The notes under the pieces were generated by a model, which had not been told where the DNA came from, ran no database searches, and saw only the letters and a list, made by a program, of their open reading frames with translations. Shown here piece after piece: positions 61,717 to 64,000 of a stretch of DNA of 64,000 bases. A program made the translations under genes and the position numbers. Positions within the stretch are counted from its first letter, which is position 1, and each line of letters begins with the position of its first letter. The stretch is taken from NCBI GenBank assembly GCA_023376005.1, contig CM042181.1:18105228-18169227 (forward strand), written 5' to 3'. Origin of the DNA: Doryteuthis pealeii (taxonomy: Eukaryota > Mollusca > Cephalopoda > Myopsida > Loliginidae).

Positions 61717-64000
61717 ACATCCTCTTGAGAATTCCAGAGCCCCATTCCTATAAGGATTTATCAAAAAATGGCTAAAAATGGCCTTTTCATTTAAAGTTAC
61801 CTGTTATTTCCCTTAAATCAAAGACTTCTAAATATGTTTAATATTACATTTAAACAAAGTCCAGAGCCCCATTCCTATAAGGATTTATCAATAAATGGCT
61901 AAAAATGGCCTTTTCATTTAAAGTTACCTGTTATTTCCCTTAAATCAAAGACTTCTAAATATGTTTAATATTACATTTAAACAAAGTCCAGAGCCCCATT
62001 CCTATAAGGATTTATCAATAAATGGCTAAAAATGGCCTTTTCATTTAAAGTTACCTGTTATTTCCCTTAAATCAAAGACTTCTAAATATGTTTAATATTA
62101 CATTTAAACAAAGTCCAGATCCCCATTCCTATAAGGATTTATCAATAAATGGCTAAAAATGGCCTTTTCATTTAAAGTTACCTGTTATTTCCCTTAAATC
62201 AAAGACTTCTAAATATGTTTAATATTACATTTAAACAAAGTCCAGAGCCCCATTCCTATAAGGATTTATCAATAAATGGCTAAAAATGGCCTTTTCATTT
62301 AAAGTTACCTGTTATTTCCCTAAATCAAAGACTTCTAAATATGTTTAATATTACATTTAAACAAAGTCCAGATCCCCATTCCTATAAGGATTTATCAAAA
62401 AATGGCTAAAAATGGCCTTTTCATTTAAAGTTACCTGTTATTTCCCTTAAATCAAAGACTTCTAAATATGTTTAATATTACATTTAAACAAAGTCCAGAG
62501 CCCCATTCCTATAAGGATTTATCAATAAATGGCTAAAAATGGCCTTTTCATTTAAAGTTACCTGTTATTTCCCTTAAATCAAAGACTTCTAAATATGTTT
62601 AATATTACATTTAAACAAAGTCCAGATCCCCATTCCTATAAGGATTTATCAATAAATGGCTAAAAATGGCCTTTTCATTTAAAGTTACCTGTTATTTCCC
62701 TTAAATCAAAGACTTCTAATATGTTTAATATTACATTTAAACAAAGGCCAGATCCCCATTCCTATAAGGATTTATCAATAAATGGCTAAAAATGGCCTTT
62801 TCATTTAAAGTTACCTGTTATTTCCCTTAAATCAAAGACTTCTAAATATGTTTAATATTACATTTAAACAAAGTCCAGATCCCCATTCCTATAAGGATTT
62901 ATCAATAAATGGCTAAAAATGGCCTTTTCATTTAAAGTTACCTGTTATTTCCTTAAATCAAAGACTTCTAAATATGTTTAATATTACATTTAAACAAAGT
63001 CCAGATCCCCATTCCTATAAGGATTTATCAATAAATGGCTAAAAATGGCCTTTTCATTTAAAGTTACCTGTTATTTCCCTTAAATCAAAGACTTCTAATA
63101 TGTTTAATATTACATTTAAACAAAGTCCAGATCCCCATTCCTATAAGGATTTATCAATAAATGGCTAAAAATGGCCTTTTCATTTAAAGTTACCTGTTAT
63201 TTCCCTTAAATCAAAGACTTCTAAATATGTTTAATATTACATTTAAACAAAGTCCAGGGCCCCATTCCTATAAGGATTTATCAATAAATGGCTAAAAATG
63301 GCCTTTTCATTTAAAGTTACCTGTTATTTCCCTTAAATCAAAGACTTCTAAATATGTTTAATATTACATTTAAACAAAGTCCAGAGCCCCATTCCTATAA
63401 GGATTTATCAATAAATGGCTAAAAATGGCCTTTTCATTTAAAGTTACCTGTTATTTCCCTTAAATCAAAGACTTCTAAATATGTTTAATATTACATTTAA
63501 ACAAAGTCCAGAGCCCCATTCCTATAAGGATTTATCAATAAATGGCTAAAAATGGCCTTTTCATTTAAAGTTACCTGTTATTTCCTTAAATCAAAGACTT
63601 CTAAATATGTTTAATATTACATTTAAACAAAGTCCAGATCCCCATTCCTATAAGGATTTATCAATAAATGGCTAAAAATGGCCTTTTCATTTAAAGTTAC
63701 CTGTTATTTCCCTTAAATCAAAGACTTCTAAATATGTTTAATATTACATTTAAACAAAGTCCAGATCCCCATTCCTATAAGGATTTATCAATAAATGGCT
63801 AAAAATGGCCTTTTCATTTAAAGTTACCTGTTATTTCCCTTAAATCAAAGACTTCTAAATATGTTTAATATTACATTTAAACAAAGTCCAGAGCCCCATT
63901 CCTATAAGGATTTATCAATAAATGGCTAAAAATGGCCTTTTCATTTAAAGTTACCTGTTATTTCCCTTAAATCAAAGACTTCTAAATATGTTTAATATTA
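61717..64000. repeat. Minisatellite, 127-bp unit, about 18 copies, continues past the window
   Basis: Unit: CCAGAGCCCCATTCCTATAA, GGATTTATCAATAAATGGCT, AAAAATGGCCTTTTCATTTA, GTTACCTGTTATTTCCC, TATGTTTAATATTACATTT. A marker site reads AGAGCC or AGATCC (one AGGGCC). The array is cut by the end of the window. Confidence 0.97.

Overview
Eukaryotic, AT-rich, intron-rich and very repeat-rich DNA. The mix of long (TA)n and (CA)n arrays, many tRNA-derived SINEs, non-LTR retroelement fragments, Helitrons and a metazoan SLC15 transporter gene points to an invertebrate. A mollusc, perhaps a cephalopod, is my best guess, but that rests on repeat style only. Most of the window is introns and mobile DNA.

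Main gene. Eight exons of one proton-coupled oligopeptide/histidine transporter (POT/PTR2 family, SLC15, closest in style to SLC15A4) are recognisable from splice sites, reading phase and family motifs. Exon 1 (5555-5804), a penultimate exon (about 38632-38722) and the terminal exon (48175-48365, with AATAAA at 48442) are on the + strand. Five middle exons (28313-28215, 22980-22841, 21570-21401, 18642-18416, 12094-11911) are on the - strand in correct protein order. The phase matches across the strand switch, so a central block is inverted relative to its flanks. One edge of the block is near the 100-base N gap at 10674-10773, so a misoriented contig is the likeliest cause; a real inversion is possible. 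Two stretches of coding sequence, between exons 2/3 and 6/7, were not found.

Second gene. Two phase-compatible - strand exons (61508-61456 and 58426-58342) look like the 3' end of an unrecognised gene with a 2.2 kb minisatellite in its intron.

Mobile DNA. (1) Non-autonomous Helitrons with 5' TC, 3' hairpin plus CTAG and A^T insertion, one nested cleanly inside another. (2) Two tRNA-derived SINE-like families carrying hammerhead ribozyme motifs, some as inverted pairs. (3) Three related solo LTRs, two with 4-bp target duplications. (4) Palindromic DNA elements, including one with a 9-bp target duplication and one of 1.66 kb with a triple fold-back. (5) Fragments of at least four kinds of non-LTR retrotransposon.

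Tandem arrays. There are five large minisatellites (about 110 bp at 12.2-16.0 kb, 143 bp at 28.4-30.2 kb, 133 bp at 48.5-52.2 kb, 109-120 bp at 59.0-61.2 kb, 127 bp from 61.7 kb to the window end). Three start within about 125 bp of an SLC15 exon. Smaller arrays are built from pieces of SINEs and Helitrons. A 2.5 kb segment is present twice (about 39.84-42.41 and 44.95-47.47 kb); the first copy carries many single-base indels.
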